A stretch of DNA of 64,000 bases from NCBI RefSeq assembly GCF_030695065.1, contig NZ_JAUYTR010000016.1:421865-485864 (forward strand). The letters run 5' to 3'. This document shows, piece by piece, positions 29,313-39,784 of the stretch (position 1 is the first letter of the stretch; the number at the start of each line of letters is the position of its first letter). The DNA comes from Sediminibacterium sp. GTDB taxonomy: Bacteria > Bacteroidota > Bacteroidia > Chitinophagales > Chitinophagaceae. Under the pieces are notes generated by a model. It was not told where the DNA came from. It saw only the letters and a list, made by a program, of their open reading frames with translations, and made no database searches. A program made the translations under genes and the position numbers.

Positions 29313-30394
29313 GCGGTTGGATTGAAATTAAAATCTTGAATGAACTTAATCAGCAATTCATTAAAATGCCAAGATTCATCAAAAAGGATTCTATGTCTGA
29401 TAGGGATAACAAAGAAGGGCAAACTGGTTAATTCATCTTTGAATTTAATCAATCTAACTGCATCTTTTTCTGTGGTAATAAATAATTTTCTTTCTGCAGA
29501 AATATTATCAAATTTCTGCTTCATTTCTTTTAAGTCGTCTATTGAAAAAATATGGTGATCTGGATAGTCTTGCTGGTAATAAGTGGTTGCTTTTTGTAAT
29601 AAATAATCTTTAAGCGGCTTTGGATTGGCTATACCACATACCAACATAACTTCATCCATTGAGTTGATGGAATACTGTATACTGCTGTCGCAAATATGGT
29701 AAGGTATACCATACTCAATACATGTAAAAAATACTTTTTGGGATGGCAAGGGCTTGAGCTCTCTTAATATAGTAGATTTAGTTTTCTCATCCATTTCAGG
29801 CGGACATTTAGTAACAATAATGACTTGCGCTCTATTAGCCGAAGCCCATTCGTCTCTTAAATCTCCTGTTGGCAAAAAGAAATCACTGGTGTATAAATTA
29901 CTATATTCCGTTAATAAGATATTGAAGCCTGCTCTTACCGTTCTATGCTGAAATGCATCATCAAGTATAATCGCTTGTAATTCTGGATGGTCTTGTAATA
30001 AATGTGGTATGGCAACAATTCGCTCTTCTCCTACTGCTACTGCTACTTGGGGGAATTTCAAAGCAAATTGCATGGGTTCATCGCCTATTTCTAAAGCAGT
30101 GGTTTGATTATTGGCTAAAGCATAACCCTTGGTTCGTCTTTTATAGCCCCTGCTTAAAGTGGCCATCTTAAATTTAGGGCTTAACAACTCTAGTAAGTAC
30201 TCTACCATTGGAGACTTTCCTGTTCCTCCCACAGCCAAATTACCCACGCAAATAATAGGGAAATTAAAAGCAGCAGATTTAAGAATATGCTTGTTAAACA
30301 ATCTATTTCGAATCATTATAATTAAACCATATAGTGCCGCCAGAGGCAGCAACAAAACTCGAAATGATTTAAGAAATAGGGTATTAAAATTCAT
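29309..30394 (-). CDS. lpxK: Tetraacyldisaccharide 4'-kinase
   Basis: CVGNLAVGGTGKSPMVEYLLELL, TLSRGYKRRTKGY, ILDDAFQHR. Confidence 0.95.
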   Translation of the reverse strand: MNFNTLFLKSFRVLLLPLAALYGLIIMIRNRLFNKHILKSAAFNFPIICVGNLAVGGTGKSPMVEYLLELLSPKFKMATLSRGYKRRTKGYALANNQTTALEIGDEPMQFALKFPQVAVAVGEERIVAIPHLLQDHPELQAIILDDAFQHRTVRAGFNILLTEYSNLYTSDFFLPTGDLRDEWASANRAQVIIVTKCPPEMDEKTKSTILRELKPLPSQKVFFTCIEYGIPYHICDSSIQYSINSMDEVMLVCGIANPKPLKDYLLQKATTYYQQDYPDHHIFSIDDLKEMKQKFDNISAERKLFITTEKDAVRLIKFKDELTSLPFFVIPIRHRILFDESWHFNELLIKFIQDFNFNPTA

Positions 30395-30950
30395 AAATAC
30401 GCTTAGGGGTAATACCTAGGTGTAAAGGTATATCAAATTCGTGGGTGTCACTGATTAGTGGTATTGGATCAAAGTAAGAAAACCCAATTAATGCAGTATG
30501 TTCTTCTTTTTTTGCTAAAAATCGATCATAATACCCTTTCCCAAATCCTACTCTGTAACCTGCTTCATCAAAAACCAACAGTGGAACCAAAACCAAATCT
30601 ATTTCGCTTAGTTGGATTGTTTCACCAGATTTAGGCTCTGTAATACCCCATTGATTGGTTTGGTATACGGTATCTTCGTTCACCATAATCGCTTGCATTA
30701 CTTCTTGATTTTGTACAACTGGATAAGCCAACTGCAACTGTGGTATCATATGTCTTAAATAGCCATTAAATAAATGCGTATTGGGTTCTGACTTATTCGC
30801 CATTGGCCAATAACTTAAAACAGTTTGAATTCCTTCAAAATTGATTTGTTGAAATTGAATCAATAATAAATCGTCCAATTTTAGTCGATCTGCACCATGT
30901 AATTCATTTCGCTTATTAATATAATGGGCTCTTAAATCTGCTTTAAGCAT
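30384..30950 (-). CDS. 5-formyltetrahydrofolate cyclo-ligase
   Basis: LVLVPLLVFDEAGYRVGFGKGYYDRFLA. Confidence 0.93.
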   Translation of the reverse strand: MLKADLRAHYINKRNELHGADRLKLDDLLLIQFQQINFEGIQTVLSYWPMANKSEPNTHLFNGYLRHMIPQLQLAYPVVQNQEVMQAIMVNEDTVYQTNQWGITEPKSGETIQLSEIDLVLVPLLVFDEAGYRVGFGKGYYDRFLAKKEEHTALIGFSYFDPIPLISDTHEFDIPLHLGITPKRIYEF

Positions 30951-31045
30951 AACAATTTTGTGAAAGGTGGTAATTTATCCCATGCAATTTACCAAATAGC
31001 CAATCAATTTGATATTTTTATACCAATCCAATTATTCCAATAGTC

Positions 31046-32692
31046 ATGAAAAGATTATTTATCACCGCTATTATACTTTGCATTTGCTTGTTTGGTATGG
31101 CACAAAATGCAAATTCAATCATCCCCAAGCCTGCGTTTATTAGTTATCCTCATAGCCAAGATCCTTTTGTTTTAGACAGCAAACAACTTATTTTTTATGA
31201 AGCAACTTATGAACTACAAGCCCAATACCTACAAGAAAATATAGCAAAACAAACCGGCATTGTACTTAGTTTGAAAAAAAGAATAGATCCTTATAAAGAA
31301 TCAGCTGCTGGCATTTATCTTGTTCCCATTAAACCGTTCAATCAACCTGCAGAAAAATATGAACTAAACGTAATTAGGCAAAACATAGCTATTCAATACC
31401 AAGATTTAAGGGGGCTAATAAATGGCATTCAAAGTTTATTGCAATTAATGCCAATTGGGCAATTTAATGCTGTAAAAATTTCGCCCATTCATATTGAAGA
31501 CTATCCAAGATTTGCTTACAGGGGCATGCATTTAGATGTTGTAAGACATATTTTTCCAGTAAACTATATCAAAAAATATATTGACTATTTGGCTTTTCAT
31601 AAATTCAATACCTTCCACTGGCATTTAACAGACGACCAAGGTTGGCGAATTGAAATGGATGCTTACCCAAAGCTAAACACGATTGGGTCTTATAGAAACG
31701 AAACTTTAATTGGTCATTTCAAAGACAGCCCTGCCCAATATGATGGAACCAGATATGGTGGATTTTATACCAAAGCCGAAATAAAAGAGATTGTTCAATA
31801 CGCAGCTATAAGGGCCATTACTGTAATACCTGAAATAGATATTCCTGGGCATAGCCGTGCAGCAATTGCTGCTTATCCTGAGCTCAGCACCAAACCAGAT
31901 ACAATTTGGAATGTTGCTACTACTTGGGGCATGTATAATAGACAAAATAATGTATTGGCTCCAAAACCAGCTACATTCAAATTTTTAGAAAAAGTATTTG
32001 ATGAAGTAGTTGCACTTTTCCCTTCCCCTTATATTCATGTAGGAGGAGACGAGTGCAGTAAAATTTGGTGGAAACAAGACCCGGCAACACAGGTTTTCAT
32101 GAAGCAAAAAGGATTAAAAAATGAAACGGCATTACAAACCTATTTTATTGAGTTTATTGCAAATCACCTAAAATCAAAAGGAAAGCAAACGATTGGCTGG
32201 CACGAAATAAACGAAGGAGATTTAGATACATCCACCATTGTGATGAATTGGGGAACAGAAAAGCAAGCTATTGAAGCTGCAAGCAAAGGATTCAATGTAA
32301 TTAATACGCCTGGCAAACCTTTTTATTTTGACCATTATCAATCACTTGATCCCAAAGATAGTTTAGCTATTCATGGGTATAACCCATTAGAGGCTGTGTA
32401 CAATTACAACCCCATTCCTGCTACTATTATTCAAAAAGGATTGAGCAATAAAATAATTGGAGGACAAGCCAATGTTTGGACAGAATATATGGGTAATGAG
32501 AAAAAGGTAGACTATATGATATTTCCTAGAATGACTGCCTTAAGCGAAACGCTTTGGAGTATTCCAGAAAAAAAGAACTACATAGATTTTTTAAAAAGAA
32601 TTGAACAAACTGCCATACCGAGATATTTGTTTTGGAACAGCAGTTGGTTTAAAGACTATGCTAAATGGGATCTAAGCAAATTGCCTAAATAA
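31046..32692 (+). CDS. Secreted beta-N-acetylhexosaminidase (GH20)
   Basis: Signal peptide; RGMHLDVVRHIFPVNYIKKYIDYLAFHKFNTFHWHLTDDQGWRIE; IHVGGDECSKIWW. Confidence 0.95.
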   Translation: MKRLFITAIILCICLFGMAQNANSIIPKPAFISYPHSQDPFVLDSKQLIFYEATYELQAQYLQENIAKQTGIVLSLKKRIDPYKESAAGIYLVPIKPFNQPAEKYELNVIRQNIAIQYQDLRGLINGIQSLLQLMPIGQFNAVKISPIHIEDYPRFAYRGMHLDVVRHIFPVNYIKKYIDYLAFHKFNTFHWHLTDDQGWRIEMDAYPKLNTIGSYRNETLIGHFKDSPAQYDGTRYGGFYTKAEIKEIVQYAAIRAITVIPEIDIPGHSRAAIAAYPELSTKPDTIWNVATTWGMYNRQNNVLAPKPATFKFLEKVFDEVVALFPSPYIHVGGDECSKIWWKQDPATQVFMKQKGLKNETALQTYFIEFIANHLKSKGKQTIGWHEINEGDLDTSTIVMNWGTEKQAIEAASKGFNVINTPGKPFYFDHYQSLDPKDSLAIHGYNPLEAVYNYNPIPATIIQKGLSNKIIGGQANVWTEYMGNEKKVDYMIFPRMTALSETLWSIPEKKNYIDFLKRIEQTAIPRYLFWNSSWFKDYAKWDLSKLPK

Positions 32693-32730
32693 AAAATCCG
32701 CTGAACATATTAATGTAATCAGCGGATTTT
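32693..32730. terminator. Bidirectional intrinsic terminator
   Basis: AAAATCCGCTGA-14 nt-TCAGCGGATTTT. Confidence 0.85.
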
Positions 32731-32746
32731 AACAAGTTTACAGCAA

Positions 32747-32950
32747 CTAGAACTGTGATTTAAAATTTCTATTTGCAGACTTCATTTCTCTATGAATCTT
32801 CCAAAGATCAACTGCACGAAATGCTTTCTTTTTTTCTTCTCTGTTTTGTACAAACATGTCTGTTGCTAATGTTTCTCTTACTTCTTGTACTAATTCGTTT
32901 AAATGCGCCTTATCTATCTGTACGATAGAAGGCATAACTTCACCTTTCAT
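32747..32950 (-). CDS. Small hypothetical protein
   Basis: 67 aa ORF in an otherwise empty interval, convergent terminator just downstream. Confidence 0.5.
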   Translation of the reverse strand: MKGEVMPSIVQIDKAHLNELVQEVRETLATDMFVQNREEKKKAFRAVDLWKIHREMKSANRNFKSQF

Positions 32951-33129
32951 TGTATTACTATTTTATTTTTTACAAATGTTGTTGAGCAGGGTAGGAAATT
33001 TATTGTTACCGTTAGAATAGAATGGCCTTCTATTTGTCTACCTGAGAAATACTCTTTAATAATTGCTCAATTCCGCCGCAAATGTACGACGTGTTAGGAC
33101 AGTAAAAAAATTAAACTGTAAAATAAAAG

Positions 33130-34188
33130 TTAATATATCATGTGACCTTTCACAAAATCACTAACTAAATAGCTGATTAATTTGCCTGTACCTGGGTCTT
33201 TTTCACCATTAGACAATTGGATGGCTCCTTCAGATATATGTAAATAGGCTGCTTTAGTATCTGCAGCTGCAAATTGCATATACTGCCTCGCTTGAATGGG
33301 CGAAATACCTACTTTAGATTGGGCGCTAGACAATGTATCGGCAATAGCATCCATGTCTAATTCAATGCCACATAATGTATCTTCCGTAAATGATGTTGCA
33401 TGTGCAACTGCCTGAATAAATGTTCTTTTTTCATGCACAAATATGTCTTCATAAGTAATGCAATCAATAAATGGATTATTAACCATGTCCATCCAAACAT
33501 TCTGAGGAATATAATTTTCGTGCAAACCTATTACACAATATTTTTCTAAATACCCGTCTTCTTCTGCATAAGAAAATCCATTCCCACTATGCCTTCCTTC
33601 CATGGGTCTAAAATCGGCATGTGCATCTAAATTAATGGCATTAATTTGAGCAATGGGTATTACTCCAGCTTTATAAAATCCTTTTGCAGCACCTTTAATA
33701 CATGGGTATGCATTATTATGCCCCCCTCCAATTACGATGGGTATTTTTTTGTTTTGAGTTATGATATGTATCAATTGTTCTACTGAATCATCAATAGTAT
33801 TAACTGCATGTCTATATGCAGCCATTTTCTCTTCTTCATTAAAAGCATTCTGATCAATCAGTTCTGCAATAGTTGCAAAATCAAAATGGCCTAGCACCAT
33901 TATATTGCTCCCCTCTAAAAAATCATTACTTTGAATGTTTAGAAATGCTTTTAAAAAAGCCAACCATGCACTGTCTGTTCCACCTATTCCCCCATTCGCT
34001 TTAACACCAATATCTTCGGGTATTCCTAGAATAATATAACTGGCAGAACTTGCTTGCAAGCTTGCTTCAATATTTGCTGAATTAGCAACAACCTGTACCC
34101 GCTCTCCTAATTTGGTTTCAAAACGGCGAATTTTAGTGACAGAAAGTATATCCTGTTTATTATAAAATTTAAAATGGTGCATGGTCAT
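33130..34188 (-). CDS. hutG: Formimidoylglutamase (arginase/ureohydrolase family)
   Basis: IPIVIGGGHNNAYPCIKG, NLDAHADFRPMEGRHSGNGFSYA, GIELDMDAIAD; next to hutI. Confidence 0.85.
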   Translation of the reverse strand: MTMHHFKFYNKQDILSVTKIRRFETKLGERVQVVANSANIEASLQASSASYIILGIPEDIGVKANGGIGGTDSAWLAFLKAFLNIQSNDFLEGSNIMVLGHFDFATIAELIDQNAFNEEEKMAAYRHAVNTIDDSVEQLIHIITQNKKIPIVIGGGHNNAYPCIKGAAKGFYKAGVIPIAQINAINLDAHADFRPMEGRHSGNGFSYAEEDGYLEKYCVIGLHENYIPQNVWMDMVNNPFIDCITYEDIFVHEKRTFIQAVAHATSFTEDTLCGIELDMDAIADTLSSAQSKVGISPIQARQYMQFAAADTKAAYLHISEGAIQLSNGEKDPGTGKLISYLVSDFVKGHMIY

Positions 34189-34224
34189 GTATTTTAAATG
34201 GATAATTCAGTTACTTAAATATAA

Positions 34225-35463
34225 CTAAATAAACCGACCATTAATCATAACCTTTTCAATCAAATTACTGCCAAATGAATAGGGCAAGTAAGCCAATGAA
34301 GGAATGGGCTGTGTAAAAATTAAATTGGCTCGCTTACCAACAGTAATACTTCCAACTTCATCTTGTAATTCCATTGCAAATGCCCCATTAATGGTAGCTG
34401 CATTAATGGCTTCTTCTGGTTGCATCTTCATTTGAATGCAACTTAGCGCTACCACAAAATTCATATTCCCACTTGGGCTAGATCCTGGATTGTAGTCTGA
34501 TGCTAGCGCCAATGCTGCATTAGCATTGATTAATGTTCTAGCAGGCTGGTAAGGCATTCGAAGAAAAAAAGCGGCAGTAGGCAGCATGGTACCAATAGTA
34601 TTAGATGCACCCAAAGCTTGAATAGCTGTATCATTCATGGTTTCTAAATGATCTACTGAAACAGCTCCTAATTTTACCCCTAGCTCTACCCCACCCGACG
34701 CATGTAATTGATTGGCATGTATTTTTGCCTTAAGTCCATAAGATTTACCAGCCTCGCAAATGCGCTGGGTTTCGGCCACACTAAAAAAACCTTCTTCACA
34801 AAAAACGTCTATATAATCGGCTAGTTGCTCTTTTGCAATCACAGGCAACATTTCATGTATAATTTGATCAATATATCCATTGTGATTTTCTTTAAATTCC
34901 AATGGGTATGTATGCGCACCTAGAAAGCTTGCTTTTACTGGAATAGGAGCTGATGCCTTTATGCGTTTAATTACACGAAGCATTTTCAATTCGTTTTCTG
35001 TATTAAGCCCGTAGCCACTTTTTATTTCAATAGCACCCGTACCAAGTTTCATCAATTCTTGCAAGCGAGTCATAGCTTGCAAATACAGTTCGGCTTCAGT
35101 TGCTTGGGCAATTTTTCTTGCAGAATTGAGTATCCCCCCCCCTTTTGCCGCTATTTCAGCATAAGTTAACCCATTTATTTTATGAACAAACTCCTCTTCT
35201 CTACTAGCTGCATAAACCAAATGTGTATGGCTATCGCACCAACAAGGAAGTACCGAAGACCCAACGGCATCAATCAACTCAGCCCCATGTAAATGTTCCG
35301 CATTTAAATTATGCATTGAACCATATGCTTGAATAATCCCATTATCAACTACAATAAATGCATTATCAATAATTGGAAGTTGCGAAAGTTCTGCGCCCCT
35401 TACAACTATTGAATTGGTTCTGGTGTTAACCAATTGTTTGATATGTTGAATGACCCATTTCAT
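34225..35463 (-). CDS. hutI: Imidazolonepropionase
   Basis: LPCWCDSHTHLVYAASREEEF, EIKSGYGLNTENELKMLRVIKR, VSVDHLETMND, ASDYNPGSSPSGNM. Confidence 0.95.
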   Translation of the reverse strand: MKWVIQHIKQLVNTRTNSIVVRGAELSQLPIIDNAFIVVDNGIIQAYGSMHNLNAEHLHGAELIDAVGSSVLPCWCDSHTHLVYAASREEEFVHKINGLTYAEIAAKGGGILNSARKIAQATEAELYLQAMTRLQELMKLGTGAIEIKSGYGLNTENELKMLRVIKRIKASAPIPVKASFLGAHTYPLEFKENHNGYIDQIIHEMLPVIAKEQLADYIDVFCEEGFFSVAETQRICEAGKSYGLKAKIHANQLHASGGVELGVKLGAVSVDHLETMNDTAIQALGASNTIGTMLPTAAFFLRMPYQPARTLINANAALALASDYNPGSSPSGNMNFVVALSCIQMKMQPEEAINAATINGAFAMELQDEVGSITVGKRANLIFTQPIPSLAYLPYSFGSNLIEKVMINGRFI

Positions 35464-35489
35464 TGCCGAAAATTAGTTTAATTTAATGT

Positions 35490-36176
35490 ATGATTGCTAC
35501 TTTAAGTATAGTTAGATATCCCGTTTATTTAGGTTGGGCTGGTTTTTTATCAATGGCTTTATTTAGACTCCCGCTTTGGTTAAGTGGGAATATTCAATTC
35601 TATAAACTGATGGGATGTGGTAGAAATGGCACTTTCGATAAAACACCTGATTGGAGGCAATGGGCCTTACTAACCATTAGTACAAGTGTTAATGCTGGCC
35701 ATAGACCTTCCTTAATTAAATTTTGGTGGAAATTTTTTGGTGTAGAAATTTGGGAACTCCAATTAGAACCTATTGAAGGTCATGGCACTTGGGACGGGAA
35801 ACCCGTCTTTGGAACTTTGCCTAAACAATCAAACTATGAAGGACCTATTGGAATTTTAACAAGAGCAACCATTCGCCCTTCTCAGCTGGGCCGCTTCTGG
35901 TCGCATGTTGACGCCATTGCACAACAAATGGCTGGCGCTGATGGGTTTGTAACATCTGTTGGAATAGGCGAAGTACCCTGGATTAAGCAAGCCACTTTTA
36001 GCATATGGGAAAGCAAAGAAAACATGCGACAGTTTGCTTATAAAATGAAGGAACACGCTGAAGTAGTAAAGAAAACCCACCAAGAAAAATGGTACAGTGA
36101 AGATATGTTTGTTCGTTTTAAACCCCTAAAATCGACTGGTACCCTAAATGGGAAATTGCCATTTGAAATAAAATAG
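35490..36176 (+). CDS. Spheroidene monooxygenase (CrtA)-like protein
   Basis: RLPLWLSGNIQFYKLMGCGRNGTFDKTPDWRQWALL and FSIWESKENMRQFAYK resemble CrtA-like proteins. Confidence 0.7.
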   Translation: MIATLSIVRYPVYLGWAGFLSMALFRLPLWLSGNIQFYKLMGCGRNGTFDKTPDWRQWALLTISTSVNAGHRPSLIKFWWKFFGVEIWELQLEPIEGHGTWDGKPVFGTLPKQSNYEGPIGILTRATIRPSQLGRFWSHVDAIAQQMAGADGFVTSVGIGEVPWIKQATFSIWESKENMRQFAYKMKEHAEVVKKTHQEKWYSEDMFVRFKPLKSTGTLNGKLPFEIK

Positions 36177-36402
36177 TAATTTGCACTAAGTGAACCATTG
36201 TTCTACCATATCTTTTTTAACATCGCATTTTGCGTGGATGTACAGGGGCCTGAACCCAATGCCCGATCATTGAAGGGTCGTTAACTAAGGTTGATACAAA
36301 ATAAACTTGTGGATTAATAGGTTTTGAACTACCTACTTCCTGTGATTAAATATTACTTGAAGAACTGTTTTATACATTCATGCATTTTATAAAATTTTTT
36401 AT

Positions 36403-37833
36403 ATGAAAGTTTCTGTTACATCTGAAATTGGCACTTTAAAACGATTATTGGTACATAGTCCCGACAGTGGTTTAGGAAAAGTAGTACCCTCTAAAGCCCA
36501 AGACTGGCTTTTTGAAGACATTGTACACTTAGATACCATTAGAAAAGACGAGTACGATTATTATACCAAAATCTTATTGTACTTTTTAGACCCTGAAAAA
36601 ATAAAAGGGAAATTAAACGAAATTGATAGCACACAAAATAATCGAGGATTTTATAAACCTGAACACCAAAGCTTTTATAAATCAGATAAAGTAATTGAAT
36701 TACAATGGCTCTTATCTGAAATATTAAATAATAGTGATATTAAAACTAAACTAGTATCATCTGTATGTGCCATTGAAGGTTGTACTTATCAAATTCAAAA
36801 TGAACTATTGAATTATGAACCTACCGAATTGGCCAAAACCCTTATCTCTGGCACATCCCAAGAAAGACAACTTTTGTTTGCGCCAATACCTAACTTTATT
36901 TTCACTAGAGATATTGGCATCACCATTAAAGATCATGTGTTACTAAATAAGCCAGCTAAAAAAGCAAGAACAAGAGAAGCTTTGTTGGCGAAATATATTT
37001 TCTTTAACCATCCCCTATTTGCTGATTACACCAATAAGATTATTGAATTATCCGATTCGCACCATAGCTTTTTATTGCCCAAAGAAGACGATGAAAGAAA
37101 GATCACATTAGAAGGTGGAGATATAATGGTTGTTAGCGAGAATCATATTTTGGTAGGAGTAAGCGAAAGAACTTCCTCGGAAGCGGCCGTTAAAATAACG
37201 CAAACCCTTTTTGAAATGGGATTAATGGACAAAGTAACCATCGTAAAAATTCCGAAGAAAAGAGATTACATGCATATTGACACTGTTTTTACGCAAGTAA
37301 AAAGAGATGTATGGGTTATGTTAGGAAATTTTTCTAGAAAAGCGGTGAAACATGAGGATGAATCTGCCGTAGAAAGAATTCTTGAAATTAAAAAAGAAGA
37401 AAAGATTAAAATTTTACAATTTCATAGAAGTAATCCAGAAAATCCTATCTCATTTGAAAGCTTAGAAGACTTATTAGTAGATATAAGTAAAACGGATTTG
37501 AAATGTACCAATGAAGTTCGTTTTATTTTTTCAGGGAACAACGAATTCCCTTACAGCGCCAGAGAGCAATGGACCGATTCTTGTAATTTATTGGCACTAA
37601 AAGAAGGCGTGGTTTTGGGTTACGACAGAAACGACAAAACTACCGAAGCATTTAGAAATGCAGGCTTTACCATTATTGGAGTTAAAGAATTATTACAACA
37701 ATTAGAAAACAACAGTATAACAATTGATCAAATTAAAGACACTTTTATTCTAATGCCCTCTGCAGAACTGTCTAGAGCAAGAGGTGGATTTCATTGTATG
37801 AGTATGCCTTTATGGAGAGAACCAATCAATTAA
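36403..37833 (+). CDS. Arginine deiminase family (guanidine-modifying) enzyme
   Basis: EIGTLKRLLVHSPD, EGGDIMVVSENHILVGVSERTS, MHIDTVFT, SRARGGFHCMSMPLWR. Confidence 0.85.
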   Translation: MKVSVTSEIGTLKRLLVHSPDSGLGKVVPSKAQDWLFEDIVHLDTIRKDEYDYYTKILLYFLDPEKIKGKLNEIDSTQNNRGFYKPEHQSFYKSDKVIELQWLLSEILNNSDIKTKLVSSVCAIEGCTYQIQNELLNYEPTELAKTLISGTSQERQLLFAPIPNFIFTRDIGITIKDHVLLNKPAKKARTREALLAKYIFFNHPLFADYTNKIIELSDSHHSFLLPKEDDERKITLEGGDIMVVSENHILVGVSERTSSEAAVKITQTLFEMGLMDKVTIVKIPKKRDYMHIDTVFTQVKRDVWVMLGNFSRKAVKHEDESAVERILEIKKEEKIKILQFHRSNPENPISFESLEDLLVDISKTDLKCTNEVRFIFSGNNEFPYSAREQWTDSCNLLALKEGVVLGYDRNDKTTEAFRNAGFTIIGVKELLQQLENNSITIDQIKDTFILMPSAELSRARGGFHCMSMPLWREPIN

Positions 37834-37839
37834 TGAATT

Positions 37840-38751
37840 ATGCAACACACCAGTCACTTATTAATGATACAACCCGTTCATTTCAGCTTTAACGCAGAAA
37901 CGGCGGTGAACAATAGTTTTCAAAACAAATCGGATCAAGCTAATGTACAAGCTAAAGCAAGAGAAGAATTTGAACAATTTATTACTGTACTAAGGGCCCA
38001 TGATATAGACGTTACAGTAGTAGAAGACACACCTGATCCGCACACGCCTGATTCAATTTTTCCCAACAACTGGATTTCTTTTCACGAAGATGGAAGCATT
38101 TGCCTTTACCCAATGTTTGCAATCAACAGAAGGCTTGAAAGAAAACCTTCTGTTTTAACAGCAATTCAGCAAAAATTTGTAATTGGGCATACCAATGATT
38201 TTACTTCTTATGAAAAAGATGCACTTTTCCTAGAAGGTACCGGGAGTATGGTTTTAGACAGAGATAAGAAAATTACATACGCATGCCTTTCGCCTAGAAC
38301 CAACCAACAAGTATTAGATGAATATTGCAAAAAAATGCAGTACCAGGGAGTATCGTTTGTAGCAGTTGATGAAGCAGGTGCACCTATATACCATACCAAT
38401 GTTATGATGTGCGTTGCAGATGATTATGTAGTCATCTGTTTAGATTCCATCAAAGATCCAAATGAACAACAATTGGTTAAGCAATCAATCAGTAATTCGG
38501 GAAAAATAATCATTGAAATTGACTTTAATCAAATGAATCATTTTGCAGGAAATATGCTTCAGGTTCACAATACCAAGGGAGAAAAATTTTTGGTAATGTC
38601 TAGCCAAGCTTATCATGCATTAACACCCAAACAGGTTGAAACCATTCATTCATTTAATCAAATCATACATAGTGATATTTCAACAATAGAGACAAATGGT
38701 GGTGGAAGTGCTCGTTGCATGATGGCTGAAATATTTTTACCACTTAAATAA
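37840..38751 (+). CDS. ctlX: CtlX-type citrulline/arginine deiminase-related hydrolase
   Basis: IQPVHFSFNAETAVNNSFQ, DPHTPDSIFPNNWISFHEDG, FLEGTGSMVLDR, TNGGGSARCMMAEIFLP. Confidence 0.88.
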   Translation: MQHTSHLLMIQPVHFSFNAETAVNNSFQNKSDQANVQAKAREEFEQFITVLRAHDIDVTVVEDTPDPHTPDSIFPNNWISFHEDGSICLYPMFAINRRLERKPSVLTAIQQKFVIGHTNDFTSYEKDALFLEGTGSMVLDRDKKITYACLSPRTNQQVLDEYCKKMQYQGVSFVAVDEAGAPIYHTNVMMCVADDYVVICLDSIKDPNEQQLVKQSISNSGKIIIEIDFNQMNHFAGNMLQVHNTKGEKFLVMSSQAYHALTPKQVETIHSFNQIIHSDISTIETNGGGSARCMMAEIFLPLK

Positions 38752-38756
38752 ACGTA

Positions 38757-39659
38757 TTATTTTTTGATCAATTGATCCGCTAAAAAACTTTTACGAACCC
38801 CCTCTGCAAATGAGTGGGGTTTATAATTTAATACCTCACGCGCCCTTTCAATTTTAAGCCCAGATTGTTTGGCTCTAATAACAGGCTCAGGAAAACTATT
38901 GCTGTCTACTGCTTCAATCAAATGGACATTTAATGATAAACAGTTGGCTACTTCAACAGCCATTTCGTATGGTGTAATAATTTCAGCACCAGCCAAATGA
39001 AATATACCTTGGTGATTTTCTACAATAATTGTTTCTAGTCCTTGACATATATCGTATACATATGTAGGCGTTCTTTTTTGATCATTCACCACTTTGATTG
39101 ATTTCTCTTGCATGAGTTGCTTTTGAACCCATTGAATAAAACTTGGACGAGAACCCGGCAATTCAGGACCATATATAAAAACTGGTCTTACTATAACAGC
39201 ATGAGGCATATTTTGCTTCACCCAATTTTCAGCTTGTAGTTTACTCTCTCCATAAAAGTTAAGCGGACCAGGTATATCTTCTTCTCCGTGAGGTCCATTT
39301 TCACCAAATATAAAATCAGTTGAAAAATAAATGAATCTAGCCTGATGCTTAATTGCAGCTTCTCCTAAATGAATGGTGGCCTGCACATTGTGCAACAAAC
39401 AATTTTCACGCTCATTATTGCATTCGTCGGGTTTACTCATTGCTGCAATATGTATAATCCAATCGGGTTGAATTTGATGGATAATTGCATCAACTGAACT
39501 AACATTCGTTAGTTCACATGTATGATAATGAATTTGATTATGTTTGGCCAAACGGGCTTCCCCTCTTGAAAGGGCATATACATCAAACCCTTTGTTAGCA
39601 AGGTATTGAGTAGCATGTTGACCAGTAAAACCATTTGCGCCTGTTACAACTATTTTCAT
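38757..39659 (-). CDS. RmlD-like/extended SDR NAD-dependent epimerase/reductase
   Basis: VTGANGFTGQHATQYL, YFSTDFIFGENGPH, YGESKLQAE. Confidence 0.9.
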   Translation of the reverse strand: MKIVVTGANGFTGQHATQYLANKGFDVYALSRGEARLAKHNQIHYHTCELTNVSSVDAIIHQIQPDWIIHIAAMSKPDECNNERENCLLHNVQATIHLGEAAIKHQARFIYFSTDFIFGENGPHGEEDIPGPLNFYGESKLQAENWVKQNMPHAVIVRPVFIYGPELPGSRPSFIQWVQKQLMQEKSIKVVNDQKRTPTYVYDICQGLETIIVENHQGIFHLAGAEIITPYEMAVEVANCLSLNVHLIEAVDSNSFPEPVIRAKQSGLKIERAREVLNYKPHSFAEGVRKSFLADQLIKK

Positions 39660-39733
39660 ACAGCAATGCTACGAAAAATCACATAAGAACACTACAAGGC
39701 AATGTCCTTTCAAATCCGTATTTTTGGAATTCC

Positions 39734-39748
39734 GTGTATACAGTACAC
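39734..39748. promoter_or_regulatory. Short inverted repeat upstream of pfkA
   Basis: GTGTA-tacag-TACAC in the divergent intergenic region. Confidence 0.35.
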
Positions 39749-39784
39749 ATTAAGATTGTCTTATAATAAAAGAGATTGAAAAAC

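Noticed and set aside
33130-35463. Complete histidine-utilisation operon
   Set aside because: Only hutG and hutI are present; no hutH or hutU is seen in the window.
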